A stretch of DNA of 41,029 nt, from the NCBI GenBank assembly GCA_016783905.1, contig JADHVQ010000013.1, positions 1 to 41,029 on the forward strand, in the 5' to 3' direction. Position numbers and translations under genes: made by a program. Below, one piece after another: positions 6,989 through 17,200 of this stretch (positions are counted from its first letter, which is position 1; every line of letters begins with the position of its first letter). This stretch comes from Bacteroidales bacterium (GTDB lineage: Bacteria; Bacteroidota; Bacteroidia; Bacteroidales; FEN-979). The notes below the pieces were generated by a model that saw only the letters and a list, made by a program, of their open reading frames with translations, was not told the origin of the DNA and did not search any database.

Positions 6989-9900
6989 ATGGAAGGTGAA
7001 CATTTACTCATTCGAAAGCTAGATCGGTTTATACGGAAATATTATACCAACAGGATCATCCGTGGGAGCCTCCTGGCCGTGGGCGTTCTGGCCGGTAGTT
7101 ATCTTCTGTTTGTCATTCTCGAAAACATATTCAGTTTTGATTCCATCGTCAGAACGGTTCTTTTTTTCCTGTTTTTGGGCATTGCCTTCGTGACAATCGC
7201 CCTCTGGATTTTTCAACCGATTTTCAATTATTTCCATCTCGGGAAAAGAATTTCATACGAGAATGCAGCGGTCATCATCGGACAACACTTTTCGGAGATT
7301 CAGGACAAATTACTGAACACATTACAACTAATCAGGCAACGAAAACACCAGGAAAAAGAGATTGATTTACTGATAGCCTCCATTGATCAAAAGATCAACA
7401 ACATGAAAGTTTTTCAATTCAATCTGGTCATTACCTACAAGCGAAATTTACGGTACCTGAAAGTTACCATTCCTCCCGTTGCCATCATCATACTTGCTCT
7501 TCTTATAGCACCAGCATTTATATCAGAACCTACCCTCAGAATAGTTGATTACACAACCAATTATTTAGAACCTTCGTTTTTTGAAGTGCACCTGTTGAAC
7601 GAAGAATTGTCGGCGTTTCAACAGGAAGATTTTGAACTTCATGTGAGTGTCAAAGGAGAGGAGATCCCTTCGGATCTATATATTGAAACAGAAGGATATA
7701 AATACAGGATGAAAAGAAATTCGCCCACCAGGTTTTCCTTCCTCTTCAAATCATTGCAGAAAGAGACAACATTCCGGATTTCAGCGAACAAATTCAGAAG
7801 TGACGATTACCTGATCAGGGTCTTCCCCAGGCCAACGATTCTATCTTTCAATGTAATACTTACGTTTCCCAATTATACGGGGAAGGATTCTGAAGAACTC
7901 GAAAATACTGGAGATCTCGTTGTTCCAAAAGGAACAAAAGTAGAATGGAGGTGGATTACAGAGGATGTGGAGACATTACACCTGCGGATGCTCGACCGGG
8001 AGATCAAACTGACAAAAAAAGGCTCAAACCTGTTTTTCTACAACCATCTGTGTATCTCATCAGGAAGTTATTCAATTCGGCCTGAAAATGAATACAGCTG
8101 CAGTACCGATTCACTATTCTACCGGATCATCTGCCAGGAAGATAGCTACCCGTCAATTTTAACGGAGGTTCATAAGGACTCGGTAATGCCGACAGGACTC
8201 TTTTTCAATGGTTCGGTAAAGGATGATTACGGTTTCAGCCGGCTGGAATTTCACTATCAGATAACATCAGGGAATGATACTATAGTTAATGAACAGGGAG
8301 TCGTTGAGTTACCAGTTAGCAAAGATGTGAGGGAAGAGTTTTTTTATTATTCCATTGATGTTGATCAATATATAAAGCGTAATGGAGACAGAATGAATTA
8401 CTACTTCGAAGTGTGGGATAATGACGGAATCAATGGACCTAAATCGGTAAAATCAGAAATTAGAGAAATAAAAGCCCTGACTATCAATGAGATAAAAGCG
8501 TATGCGGAAGAAAGTGAAGAGAAAATAAAGGAGAATATAAGGAACTCTCTGAAAGAGGCAAAGGATGTGGAGAAAGCGATAGATCAGCTGAACCGGAAAT
8601 TGATCGAGAAGCAACAGCTGGACTGGCAGGAAAAGAGGGAGATTAAGGAACTCATAAATAAGAATGAAGAAATGTTGAATATGATAAAGTCGGTCAAAGA
8701 GGAGAATCTCAGGAATATTCAGTTGGAGGAGAAATTTTTGCAAACGAGCCAGGCCATTTTTGAAAAGCAAAAACGACTCAATGAACTGATGGAGGAGTTG
8801 ATGACAGAAGAGATGAAGAAAACGTTGCAGGAGTTGAGGGAGTTGATGGATCAAGTAGATAAAGAGAAACTGAAGAACCTGATTGAAGAGATGAAAATGA
8901 CAGCCAAAGAGCTGGAACAACAGTTGGACAGGAATCTGGAGCTTTTCAAACAAATTGAGTTTGAAAGAAAGCTGGAGGAGAATATATCGGAACTGAGGAG
9001 AGCTGCCGAGAAACAGGAGAAACTGGCTGAACAGGTGGAACAAAAGAAAAGCATTTCGGAGTCGATCCAGGAAGAACAAGAGAAGTTGAATACTCACTAC
9101 GACTCTATTCAAAAGGAGCTCGAAAAGCTGCAGAAGATGGACGAGGAACTGGAACAACCTGTGGGTATTGAGAAAACGAAACCGCAACAAGACAGCATCA
9201 ATTCCACGCTGAATGACGCAGTGGAAAAAATGGAAGAGAAAGATGAAAAGGGAGCATTGAAGAGCCAAAAAAGCGCGGGCAAGCAGATGAAAAACCTCGC
9301 AAACATGCTGGAGTTGATGCAATCAGAGTCAGAGGTGGACCAATACGCAGAAGATGCCCAGCAAATCAGGCAGATTCTGGAAAATTTACTAACAATTTCA
9401 TTTGATCAGGAGGAACTGATCAACAGGACACGAAGCATCAACAGAAATGATCCCGGATTTCAAAATATCATTGCGGAACAAAAACAACTGAATGAAAACC
9501 TGGAGCCGGTAAAAGATTCCTTGACGGCAATAGGAAAAAGGCAGTTTCTTATCCAACCGGTAATTACCAGGGAACTAAATTCGATCAACCGAAATATCGA
9601 AGAGACGGTGAAATCCTTGACAGAAAGAAACATGGCAATGGCACTATCAAAACAACAGTTTTCCATGACTTCTTTGAACAACCTGGCGGTACTTCTTGAT
9701 GAAGCCATGGAACAGATGAACCAAAACTTGAATATGAGCATGCAGGGAAGTCGCAGTAAAATGTGTCAGAATCCAACCATGGGAAAAGGGAAGAAGAGTA
9801 TAAAAAATATAAGACAGCTACAGCAAAAGATGTCGGAGCAAATGGAACGGATACGAAAAGGATTAAGGGAGCAACAAGACAATAAAGGGCAAAAGGGAAA

Positions 9901-10342
9901 GGCTGGAGAGCAGGGATTGAATGAGCAGATAGCACGACTAGCAGCTGAGCAGGAGGCCATCAGAGAAGAACTGAAAAGGTATGAGCAACAGCTGAAAGAG
10001 CAGGGAATAATGGATCAGGGAAATATTCAGAATGCGATCAAAGAGATGGAGCAGAATGAGAGGGATCTGATTAATAAACAGGTAACCAGGGAGTCTTTGT
10101 TGAGGCAGCAAAAGATTCTGACGCGATTGCTGGAATCAGAAAAAGCAGAGCAGATACGTGAGCAACAGGAGAAACGAGAATCGGATGAAGCAAAAAATCA
10201 AAAATATAGTAACCCGGAGCAAAAATTAGAGTATAACAAGTACTCTGTTGGAGGCAGTGACATTTTGAGGTATCAAATCCTTCCGGTCAAGCACTTCTAC
10301 AGGAATAAAACAACAAGGTACTTGATTCAAATTCATAAGTAA
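6989..10342 (+). CDS. DUF4175-like large coiled-coil membrane protein
   Basis: 1,117-residue protein of unknown function. Two N-terminal membrane helices (about 20-45 and 52-80) and a third (about 159-177) anchor it. A region of about 180-490 is beta-rich and probably periplasmic. From about 500 to 1,100 it is almost continuous charged coiled coil (Glu/Lys/Gln-rich, repeated EEL, EKL and QLE patterns), with a Met/Gln-rich stretch near 915-930. The size, architecture and position (before an ATPase-like gene, ybeY and mnmG) fit the Bacteroidota DUF4175 family. That family name is from memory of its layout, not a search. The start at 6989 has a strong GAGGAG ribosome-binding site 5 nt upstream, unusual for this phylum. 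The frame opens 51 bp earlier without such a site. Confidence 0.75.
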   Translation: MEGEHLLIRKLDRFIRKYYTNRIIRGSLLAVGVLAGSYLLFVILENIFSFDSIVRTVLFFLFLGIAFVTIALWIFQPIFNYFHLGKRISYENAAVIIGQHFSEIQDKLLNTLQLIRQRKHQEKEIDLLIASIDQKINNMKVFQFNLVITYKRNLRYLKVTIPPVAIIILALLIAPAFISEPTLRIVDYTTNYLEPSFFEVHLLNEELSAFQQEDFELHVSVKGEEIPSDLYIETEGYKYRMKRNSPTRFSFLFKSLQKETTFRISANKFRSDDYLIRVFPRPTILSFNVILTFPNYTGKDSEELENTGDLVVPKGTKVEWRWITEDVETLHLRMLDREIKLTKKGSNLFFYNHLCISSGSYSIRPENEYSCSTDSLFYRIICQEDSYPSILTEVHKDSVMPTGLFFNGSVKDDYGFSRLEFHYQITSGNDTIVNEQGVVELPVSKDVREEFFYYSIDVDQYIKRNGDRMNYYFEVWDNDGINGPKSVKSEIREIKALTINEIKAYAEESEEKIKENIRNSLKEAKDVEKAIDQLNRKLIEKQQLDWQEKREIKELINKNEEMLNMIKSVKEENLRNIQLEEKFLQTSQAIFEKQKRLNELMEELMTEEMKKTLQELRELMDQVDKEKLKNLIEEMKMTAKELEQQLDRNLELFKQIEFERKLEENISELRRAAEKQEKLAEQVEQKKSISESIQEEQEKLNTHYDSIQKELEKLQKMDEELEQPVGIEKTKPQQDSINSTLNDAVEKMEEKDEKGALKSQKSAGKQMKNLANMLELMQSESEVDQYAEDAQQIRQILENLLTISFDQEELINRTRSINRNDPGFQNIIAEQKQLNENLEPVKDSLTAIGKRQFLIQPVITRELNSINRNIEETVKSLTERNMAMALSKQQFSMTSLNNLAVLLDEAMEQMNQNLNMSMQGSRSKMCQNPTMGKGKKSIKNIRQLQQKMSEQMERIRKGLREQQDNKGQKGKAGEQGLNEQIARLAAEQEAIREELKRYEQQLKEQGIMDQGNIQNAIKEMEQNERDLINKQVTRESLLRQQKILTRLLESEKAEQIREQQEKRESDEAKNQKYSNPEQKLEYNKYSVGGSDILRYQILPVKHFYRNKTTRYLIQIHK

Positions 10343-10343
10343 T

Positions 10344-10808
10344 ATGAAGGGAAATTCTGGGATTATTACGATCCGATCCAAAGAAGAGCTCAACCGGTTA
10401 GAACGGTTCATCGAAGAGATTCTGGACTATTACAACATTCCTGGAGAATATTTTGGAAACATATTACTGGCAGTGACTGAAGCAGCACAGCTGGGAATTA
10501 AACATGATCGGGAAGTAACGGTCAAAATGAAAAAAAGACGCAGCGATGTTTCATTCAGCATTACAAAGAAGAATGCAACGGTTGATGAGCAGGATGAGCT
10601 GGAAAGGGCTATTGCCTGGCAAGCGATTGCAAGAGAGACCTTTATCATACGTTCACTTGCCGATGAAGCGGAGTTACTGAAAGACGGAAAAACGATTGCG
10701 TTGAAGTTTCATATTGCCGGGATAAATTTAGAGCGGGCACTGGAAAGAAAGGAAAAATTGAAAAATTACTTCACCAGAAAGGAAAAGGTGGTGGATCAGA
10801 ATGAATGA
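10344..10808 (+). CDS. HATPase-fold (RsbW/anti-sigma-like) protein, degenerate ATP site
   Basis: 154 residues with the GHKL ATPase fold of RsbW/SpoIIAB-type serine kinases. The first helix-strand part is recognisable (SKEELNRLERFIEEIL, then YFGNILLAVTEAAQLGIKHD). In active members the N-box reads TEAvNNAixHGN. Here the asparagines are replaced (TEAAQLGIKH), and a D-x-G-x-G box is not obvious, so ATP binding is doubtful. It starts 1 bp after the stop of the DUF4175-like gene and overlaps ybeY by 8 bp, so it is translated within the operon. The fold call is supported mainly by the residual motif and by the usual presence of an ATP-binding protein at this position in Bacteroidota. Confidence 0.65.
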   Translation: MKGNSGIITIRSKEELNRLERFIEEILDYYNIPGEYFGNILLAVTEAAQLGIKHDREVTVKMKKRRSDVSFSITKKNATVDEQDELERAIAWQAIARETFIIRSLADEAELLKDGKTIALKFHIAGINLERALERKEKLKNYFTRKEKVVDQNE

Positions 10809-11235
10809 GAAAAAAATACAGTTTTTTACAGAAGATATAAACGATCAAATAAGAGAAAGAAGGTACCTACGCAGAGGAATAGAGCAGCTGGTAAGAAAGA
10901 AAAAATTTCAGCTGGGCTCGCTTAACATTATTTTTTGCAGTGATAGATTTCTGCGAAAGTTCAACAAGACGTATCTGCATCACGACTATTACACAGACGT
11001 GATTGCTTTTGATTTTTCGGGGGAGGAGAGGATCCTTACCGGCGAGATCTATATTTCGTTGGAACGGGTTAGAGCCAATGCGAAAGAATACAAAGTCACA
11101 CTTCAGAACGAAATAGCGAGGGTCATCATCCATGGGATATTACATTTGATGGGCATGGAGGATGTCACAGAGAAACTGAAACAGAAGATGAGGGAAGAGG
11201 AGGATAAGTATATTCAACTATTCATTAATAGCTGA
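10801..11235 (+). CDS. ybeY: Endoribonuclease YbeY (16S rRNA maturation)
   Basis: Metal-dependent RNase for 16S rRNA 3'-end maturation and ribosome quality control. It has 144 residues. The signature helix reads VIIHGILHLMGMED. The first two zinc ligands (H-x3-H) are present, and Asp or a nearby acidic residue replaces the third His found in E. coli, as is usual in Bacteroidota. The VIAFDFSGEERILTGEIYIS block is also characteristic of the family. Its ATG overlaps the previous stop by 8 bp, and mnmG starts 21 bp after its end. Confidence 0.93.
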   Translation: MNEKKIQFFTEDINDQIRERRYLRRGIEQLVRKKKFQLGSLNIIFCSDRFLRKFNKTYLHHDYYTDVIAFDFSGEERILTGEIYISLERVRANAKEYKVTLQNEIARVIIHGILHLMGMEDVTEKLKQKMREEEDKYIQLFINS

Positions 11236-11256
11236 AAATCAAAGAGTAACATAGAA

Positions 11257-13155
11257 TTGTTCCACGTGAAACAGGAAGTAAGCAGGGAGAAGAAATATGA
11301 CATCATTGTGGTTGGCGGTGGCCATGCTGGTTGTGAGGCGGCTGCGGCTGCGGCGAACCTGGGTTCACGGGTACTTTTGATCACGATGAACATGGCGAAC
11401 ATGGCTCAGATGTCTTGTAATCCCTCCATAGGTGGAATTGCTAAGGGACAAATTGTTCGGGAAATCGACGCCATGGGAGGTTTGACAGGAGTGGTGACTG
11501 ACGCTACGATGATTCAGTTCAGAATGCTGAATCTTTCAAAGGGACCAGCCATGTGGAGCCCACGGGCACAGAATGACAGGATGCTGTTTTCAATAGAGTG
11601 GAGGAACTGGCTGGAGAAAATTGAAAAGCTTGAATTCTGGCAGGACTCTGTTACTGAAATTATTGTGGAAGGAGAACGTGTCACTGGCGTTATAACCGCA
11701 TTGGGGATAACATTTTTTGCAGATGCGGTTATATTGGCCAATGGAACGTTTTTAAACGGGATCATACACATCGGCGAGAAGCAGTTTCAGGGAGGGAGAA
11801 TAGGAGAAAGATCATCGAGGAACCTGACAGAAAGTTTGAAGACATTTGGTTTGGAATCGAATCGCATGAAAACCGGAACTCCTGTAAGGGTGGATGGGCG
11901 TACCCTAGATTTTTCAAAAATGACAGAGCAACCGGGTGATGTTATCCCGGGAAAATTCTCATTTTTAGACACCCCGAAACTTTTAAAACAGAGGAGTTGT
12001 TACCTTGCGTTTACTTCTACCGAGGTACATGATATATTACGAACGGGATTTGAAAAATCACCCTTGTTTACTGGACGGATCAAAGGCGCCGGACCAAGGT
12101 ATTGTCCATCTATTGAGGATAAAATAGAACGGTTTTCAGACAAAGAGCGACACCAGCTTTTTATTGAACCGGAAGGATGGGATACAGTTGAGTACTATGT
12201 AAACGGATTCAGCTCATCACTGCCTGAGGAGGTTCAGTTTTTGGCATTAAGGAAAGTGAAAGGATTTGAACATGCCCGGTTTTTCAGACCCGGATATGCG
12301 ATCGAATATGACTATTTTCCGCCACATCAGCTCTCGTTTTCACTGGAATCGAAAGTGATTGAACATCTTTACCTGGCCGGACAAATTAACGGGACCACCG
12401 GATATGAGGAGGCCGCTGCACAAGGCTTTATGGCTGGAATCAATGCACATCTGAAACTGAACCAGGAAAAGCCTTTTATTTTAAAAAGATCTGAAGCCTA
12501 TATTGGCGTACTCATTGATGATTTGATCACCAAGGGGACCGATGAACCGTACAGGATGTTCACCTCAAGAGCGGAATACAGAATATTGCTGCGCCAGGAT
12601 AATGCCGACTACCGGTTAACTCCAATGGCTCATGCATTAGGACTGGCATCAGATGAGCGGTTAAAAAAAATGAAGGAGAAATATGGGACCATTGACAAAA
12701 TCATCAAGTTTTTACAGCAGACTATTATTTCACCGGAAGAGGCCAATCCCATGCTCAACAGATGCGGAACCGCGCCACTAGCACAACGCACAAAACTGGC
12801 AACCTTGTTATTACGGCCTCAAATAGGAATTAAGGATATGACCATGGATCTGAATCCTCTCTCCGATTTTACAGAAACGTTATCCGGCTCAGTACAGGAT
12901 GCCCTGAAAGAGGCGGAATTGTTGATCAAATATGAGGGGTATATCCAAAAGGAGCAGGAGATCGCTGATAAACTTTCCAGGCTTGAAAATATGCCTCTTG
13001 ATTCAGCATTTGATTACCATAAATTGAAATCACTATCATTCGAAGCAAGAGAAAAACTGACTCAGATTAGACCGGGAACCATCGGACAGGCTGCAAGAAT
13101 CAGCGGGGTATCCCCGGCGGATATTTCGGTGCTGATTGTTCACCTGGGAAGGTGA
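11257..13155 (+). CDS. mnmG: tRNA uridine 5-carboxymethylaminomethyl modification enzyme MnmG (GidA)
   Basis: FAD-dependent partner of MnmE that installs the cmnm5 group on U34 of certain tRNAs. It has 632 residues, normal length. The FAD motif is [16 protein letters not shown] at the N-terminus. Further blocks are [50 protein letters not shown] and a C-terminal helical domain with [11 protein letters not shown]. There is no in-frame ATG upstream of the FAD motif. The start is either TTG 11257 or GTG 11266, and both lie in or beside a perfect parS site (11258-11273). A second parS begins 1 bp after the stop. mnmG is often origin-proximal in bacteria, in line with this. Confidence 0.95.
   Translation: MFHVKQEVSREKKYDIIVVGGGHAGCEAAAAAANLGSRVLLITMNMANMAQMSCNPSIGGIAKGQIVREIDAMGGLTGVVTDATMIQFRMLNLSKGPAMWSPRAQNDRMLFSIEWRNWLEKIEKLEFWQDSVTEIIVEGERVTGVITALGITFFADAVILANGTFLNGIIHIGEKQFQGGRIGERSSRNLTESLKTFGLESNRMKTGTPVRVDGRTLDFSKMTEQPGDVIPGKFSFLDTPKLLKQRSCYLAFTSTEVHDILRTGFEKSPLFTGRIKGAGPRYCPSIEDKIERFSDKERHQLFIEPEGWDTVEYYVNGFSSSLPEEVQFLALRKVKGFEHARFFRPGYAIEYDYFPPHQLSFSLESKVIEHLYLAGQINGTTGYEEAAAQGFMAGINAHLKLNQEKPFILKRSEAYIGVLIDDLITKGTDEPYRMFTSRAEYRILLRQDNADYRLTPMAHALGLASDERLKKMKEKYGTIDKIIKFLQQTIISPEEANPMLNRCGTAPLAQRTKLATLLLRPQIGIKDMTMDLNPLSDFTETLSGSVQDALKEAELLIKYEGYIQKEQEIADKLSRLENMPLDSAFDYHKLKSLSFEAREKLTQIRPGTIGQAARISGVSPADISVLIVHLGR
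11258..11273. promoter_or_regulatory. parS: parS centromere site 1 (perfect)
   Basis: TGTTCCACGTGAAACA is an exact 16-bp match to the ParB binding palindrome. It overlaps the start codon region of mnmG and encodes F-H-V-K. ParB loading here would aid origin segregation. Confidence 0.9.
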
Positions 13156-13156
13156 T

Positions 13157-13172
13157 TGTTCCACGTGAAACA
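13157..13172. promoter_or_regulatory. parS: parS centromere site 2 (perfect)
   Basis: A second exact TGTTCCACGTGAAACA, 1 bp after the mnmG stop codon and 1.9 kb from site 1. Clustered parS sites normally mark the origin-proximal domain. Confidence 0.9.
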
Positions 13173-13198
13173 TGAAGTCATGTGAAACAGGAAGTCAT
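13165..13198. repeat. 17-bp tandem duplication of half a parS site
   Basis: GTGAAACATGAAGTCAT (13165-13181) is followed at once by GTGAAACAGGAAGTCAT (13182-13198), one mismatch. The right half of parS 2 is thus duplicated, placing an extra half-site next to the methyltransferase start. Confidence 0.85.
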
Positions 13199-14090
13199 GA
13201 ATGAAAAACTTACTGCATGCCCACTGTGTAACAGTCAAGACCACAAACTTTACCTGACAGGGGAAGATTATTTTCTGACCAATGAGAGGTTTGACATCGT
13301 GGAGTGTCTCTCCTGTGGATTCCGGTTTACCAATCCCCGTCCAACCGTCGCATCTGCTGAAAAGTATTATCAAACCAAAGAGTATATCTCACACGATTCG
13401 GGGGAAGGAGGGATCATGCCTGCACTTTATGGGATTGCCCGCCATTTTACCCTTCGCATAAAATTCAAAATTGTCAGGAGATATTCTCCGGGAGGTTCCA
13501 TCCTGGATATCGGGTGTGGAACCGGTGAATTCCTCCATTATTGCCAACAAAAAGGTCTCGTTTGTGAGGGGGTAGAGCCAGCCGGGAAAGCCAGGGAATT
13601 TGCTGAAAAAAAATACGGACTTGATGTAAAGACAGATTTTCTGACCGGGATTATGCCCACAAAACGATTCGACTGCATTACCCTGTGGCATGTGTTGGAA
13701 CATATTCACAAACTGGATGAGACCCTGAAAAAAATTAACGGATTACTGAATCGCGATGGAGTACTTATTGTCGCTTTGCCAAATTGCAACTCTCACGATG
13801 CAATATACTATAGAAAGTTCTGGGCTGCTTATGATCTGCCGCGGCACATTTTTCACTTCACACGTGACACCCTAAACGCTCTCGCAAATAAATATGATCT
13901 CAGCTGCATCGAAATACTTCCGCAGAAACTGGACGCATATTATATTTCACTACTTAGTGAGAAATATAAGAGAAACTCACCGGACTATTTCCGGGCTTTT
14001 GTTCGTGGTCTCCAATCAAACTCCAAGGCAAGGAATCCTCAAATCGGACATTCAAGTGAGATATATATCCTGAAAAGCAAAATTTCTTAA
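13197..14090 (+). CDS. Class I SAM-dependent methyltransferase with N-terminal zinc ribbon
   Basis: 297 residues. The N-terminal zinc-ribbon-like part has CPLCNS and CLSCGF pairs, with the family element FTNPRP after it. The SAM-binding motif I is ILDIGCGTGEFL (about 105), followed by EGVEPAG (motif II acidic residue) and the post-motif WHVLEHI. A C-terminal segment with DLPRHIFHFTRDTL is typical of the Methyltransf_11/12 proteins found in polysaccharide or lipid loci. The substrate is not predictable. ATG 13197 is preferred, with GGAAG just upstream. A GTG 15 bp earlier is possible. No partner genes point to a pathway. Confidence 0.85.
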   Translation: MNEKLTACPLCNSQDHKLYLTGEDYFLTNERFDIVECLSCGFRFTNPRPTVASAEKYYQTKEYISHDSGEGGIMPALYGIARHFTLRIKFKIVRRYSPGGSILDIGCGTGEFLHYCQQKGLVCEGVEPAGKAREFAEKKYGLDVKTDFLTGIMPTKRFDCITLWHVLEHIHKLDETLKKINGLLNRDGVLIVALPNCNSHDAIYYRKFWAAYDLPRHIFHFTRDTLNALANKYDLSCIEILPQKLDAYYISLLSEKYKRNSPDYFRAFVRGLQSNSKARNPQIGHSSEIYILKSKIS

Positions 14091-14209
14091 TTTTAAGCCT
14101 TAGAACGATTCAACCCACTGAATGAATATTTCAGATGGAATGAATGTAGAAACTGGCTCAGAAAGCCCCAATTTAAATCATCGGTAATATTTTGATATTC
14201 AGCACATTA

Positions 14210-17200
14210 ATGAAAAATTCCCACGCAGCAAGCAACACTTCATGCCTGAGTTGCCTGATAATTGGGCTACTGGCCATCCTCGTCCTCGTGGTGGTTCCCT
14301 GGCAGGGAAAGAAGAGATACAATCCCGAAGAGATACTGATGCAGTTTGAATTTTTTCTTCAGGAACATGAAGAGCATATCCGTGAAGAGGTGAGAATTAT
14401 TTCAGAGGAATTTCTGCAGGACTCTACTTCCGGTTTGACGAAAGAGCAACTGGCCTCCATCCCGGATCCGGATGACAGGGAGATGACCTTTTTCATTTAC
14501 CAGGAAGACTCGTTGGTTTACTGGTCAAATAATGCGGTCCCTTTTTACCTCTCCGCATTCCCTGACCTGACCTCTACCCCGGCTATCATCAGACTTGCAA
14601 ACGGATGGTTCGAACTATTTATATTCAGGAAAGGAATCTTTACAGTCGCTGGTCTCTGCCTGGTTAAACAGGAATATCCCTTTCTGAATCAATACCTCCG
14701 TAACAAGTATACAGGGATGATTCAGATTCCGGAAGAGGTGAAAATTTCTCTGCAGGAGGGTCTCTATAATGCCTATTCCAGCCAGGGCAAATTTTTATGT
14801 TCCCTGGAGATTCCCGAAAAATTACCTCCCCGTCGCGATCAAGGCTGGTTAATTCTCATTCTGATGCTCGCCTATCTCTTCCTGGTTGCCTTCTTATTTC
14901 AAATCTCAAGCCGGGTACAAAAAATTTTCCGGAACAGGTATTGGCTCTTTTTCATCCTGATTGCCGATATCCTGATCTTGCGTGGTTTGCAGTTTCTCCT
15001 GCATTGGCCTAAAGCACTCTATCAGTCTGAGCTGTTTGGCCCCGTGCTATATTCTTCCTCCTGGCTCTTCCCGTCATTAGGAGATTTTCTGATCAACAGC
15101 TTGTTGATACTGATCATTGCCTACCTGTTTTATCGTTGTTGGCCAACCCGGTCAATTGATTATCCACCTTCAGGGTGGAGAAGATCTGTGGGTATGGCAA
15201 CACGTTTTTTAATCAGTTTCGTTGCCCTGTTCCTGGTCATGTCAGGTATACACAGCCTGGTGAACCATTCTACACTTCCCATGAACCTGGAAAATATTTC
15301 CCGCCTTACCTGGGATAGCGTACCGGCTTTTGCATCCATAGGATTTCTTGCTATGGCCTGGATTCTCCTGACAATGCGTTTAACCGTTCCGGAAGTGCAG
15401 GAAGACTCATCACTTCAGGAGAAAGAGAGAAGAAAGTTTCCATTTGCCTGGTTTTTCCTGGCGATGGTTCTCATCGCTTCATGCGCCACATTTGTACTAA
15501 ACCGGGCAAATAATCAACGTGAAAAGGAGCGGCGTGAATTGATAGCCATGAGACTGGCTACCCGCCAAAACCCGGTCACCGAACTGCTCCTGCAGCAATC
15601 TGTAAGGCTGATCCAGGCCGATTCGACGGTACAACAAATCCTGGCTGGCGCAGGGAGTGAAGCTGATCAACAGGTGATCGACGACAGTGTAGAATCCTAC
15701 CTGTTGGGTCATTATTTCAGGGAGTACTGGAACAACTTCAATATACAGATCACGGTATGCAGGGCTTCCAAGACGCTGCGAATCCAACCCCAGGGATTTG
15801 TGGTAGGATGCTCTGACTACTTCGAAGATGTAATCGCATCATTTGGTCAAAAAAGCCAGGAGGGGATTTATTTTCTCGATTATGGCTATGGGAATGAAAA
15901 TTACATAGCACGGCTCCCCATATCAGGGAACAATTCCAACCTCTACCTGGAAGTCAGCTCCAGAAGCTCCTACAAGGATCTGGGTTACCCTGAATTATTG
16001 GTGGACCGAAAAACGTATGATGTTCCTGACCTGGCTGAATATTCCTATGCTTTTTTTCAAGATAATCAACTGATTCACAGGGTAGGGGAGTACGCATACG
16101 GATTCGAATTGACCGGCTACGTCGATACGGTAACGGGAACCCTCATTCCGGTACCGGATCTGATGGACCATTTTCTGTATCGGATCAACGAAAAAGAGTT
16201 TTTGTTGATCAGCAAGGAGCTTCCCACCTTACTGAACATCATCTCTCCATTTTCTTACCTGTTGATCTTACTGGTCTTTTTATTTACAGCTGGATACAGC
16301 ATCCTGAATATGGGTGAGCTCAGGTCCCTCACCATCCGTTCACTCAGGAACCGGCTTCAACTCTCCATGTTTGGCATGATCATCACCTTGTTCATCATTA
16401 CCGGGGTGTTTATGATGATCTACCTCACTTGGCTCAATAGCGAGAAAAATGAAGAAAACCTGTTGGAGAGAACATTGTCGATCCTCATAGAGGTGGAGCA
16501 TAAATTTGATCAGTTAGAAGATTTGCAGGATGCCGGGGGAGAAGAGCTTGAAAATATCCTGATCAAGTTTTCCAATGTATTTTTTTCTGATATCAACCTG
16601 TATGATCCGCAGGGAATCCTGTTGGCATCTTCCCGCCCCAGGATTTTCCAGGAAGGATTGATCTCGGACCTGATCAACCGGCAGGCTTACCGGCGGCTCC
16701 ACCAGAAGAGAACCTCCATGTTTGTTCAGATCGAACACATTGGAGAGTTAAGCTACCTCTCGGCCTATGTACCATTTTATAACACACAAAACAAGCTACT
16801 GGGCTATGTCAATTTACCCTATTTTTCGCGGCAGGATGATCTCAAACGGGAGATATCCACCTTTCTGGTAGCTTTTATCAACATCTATGTTCTCTTTATT
16901 CTGCTGGGGGTAGTGGTGACATACCTGGTGAGCAACTACATTACCTCCCCACTAAAATTACTTGCCCAACGGATTGGCCGGATCCGTATCGGGAAAACCG
17001 ATGATAAACTGGTATGGCGACACGAAGATGAGATCGGAAAACTGGTAGAGGAGTACAACCGGATGCTCGACGAACTGGCCATAAGTGCAAAAAAACTTGC
17101 TGTTTCGGAGCGGGAATCTGCATGGCGGGAAATGGCGCAACAGGTGGCACATGAAATCAAAAACCCGCTGACGCCGATGAGGCTGGGTGTTCAATACCTG

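Noticed and set aside
8453-9322. 289-codon minus-strand frame rich in Leu and Phe
   Set aside because: It is the antisense of a Glu/Lys/Gln-rich coiled coil, which gives Leu/Phe-rich translation by codon complementarity and not a real membrane protein.
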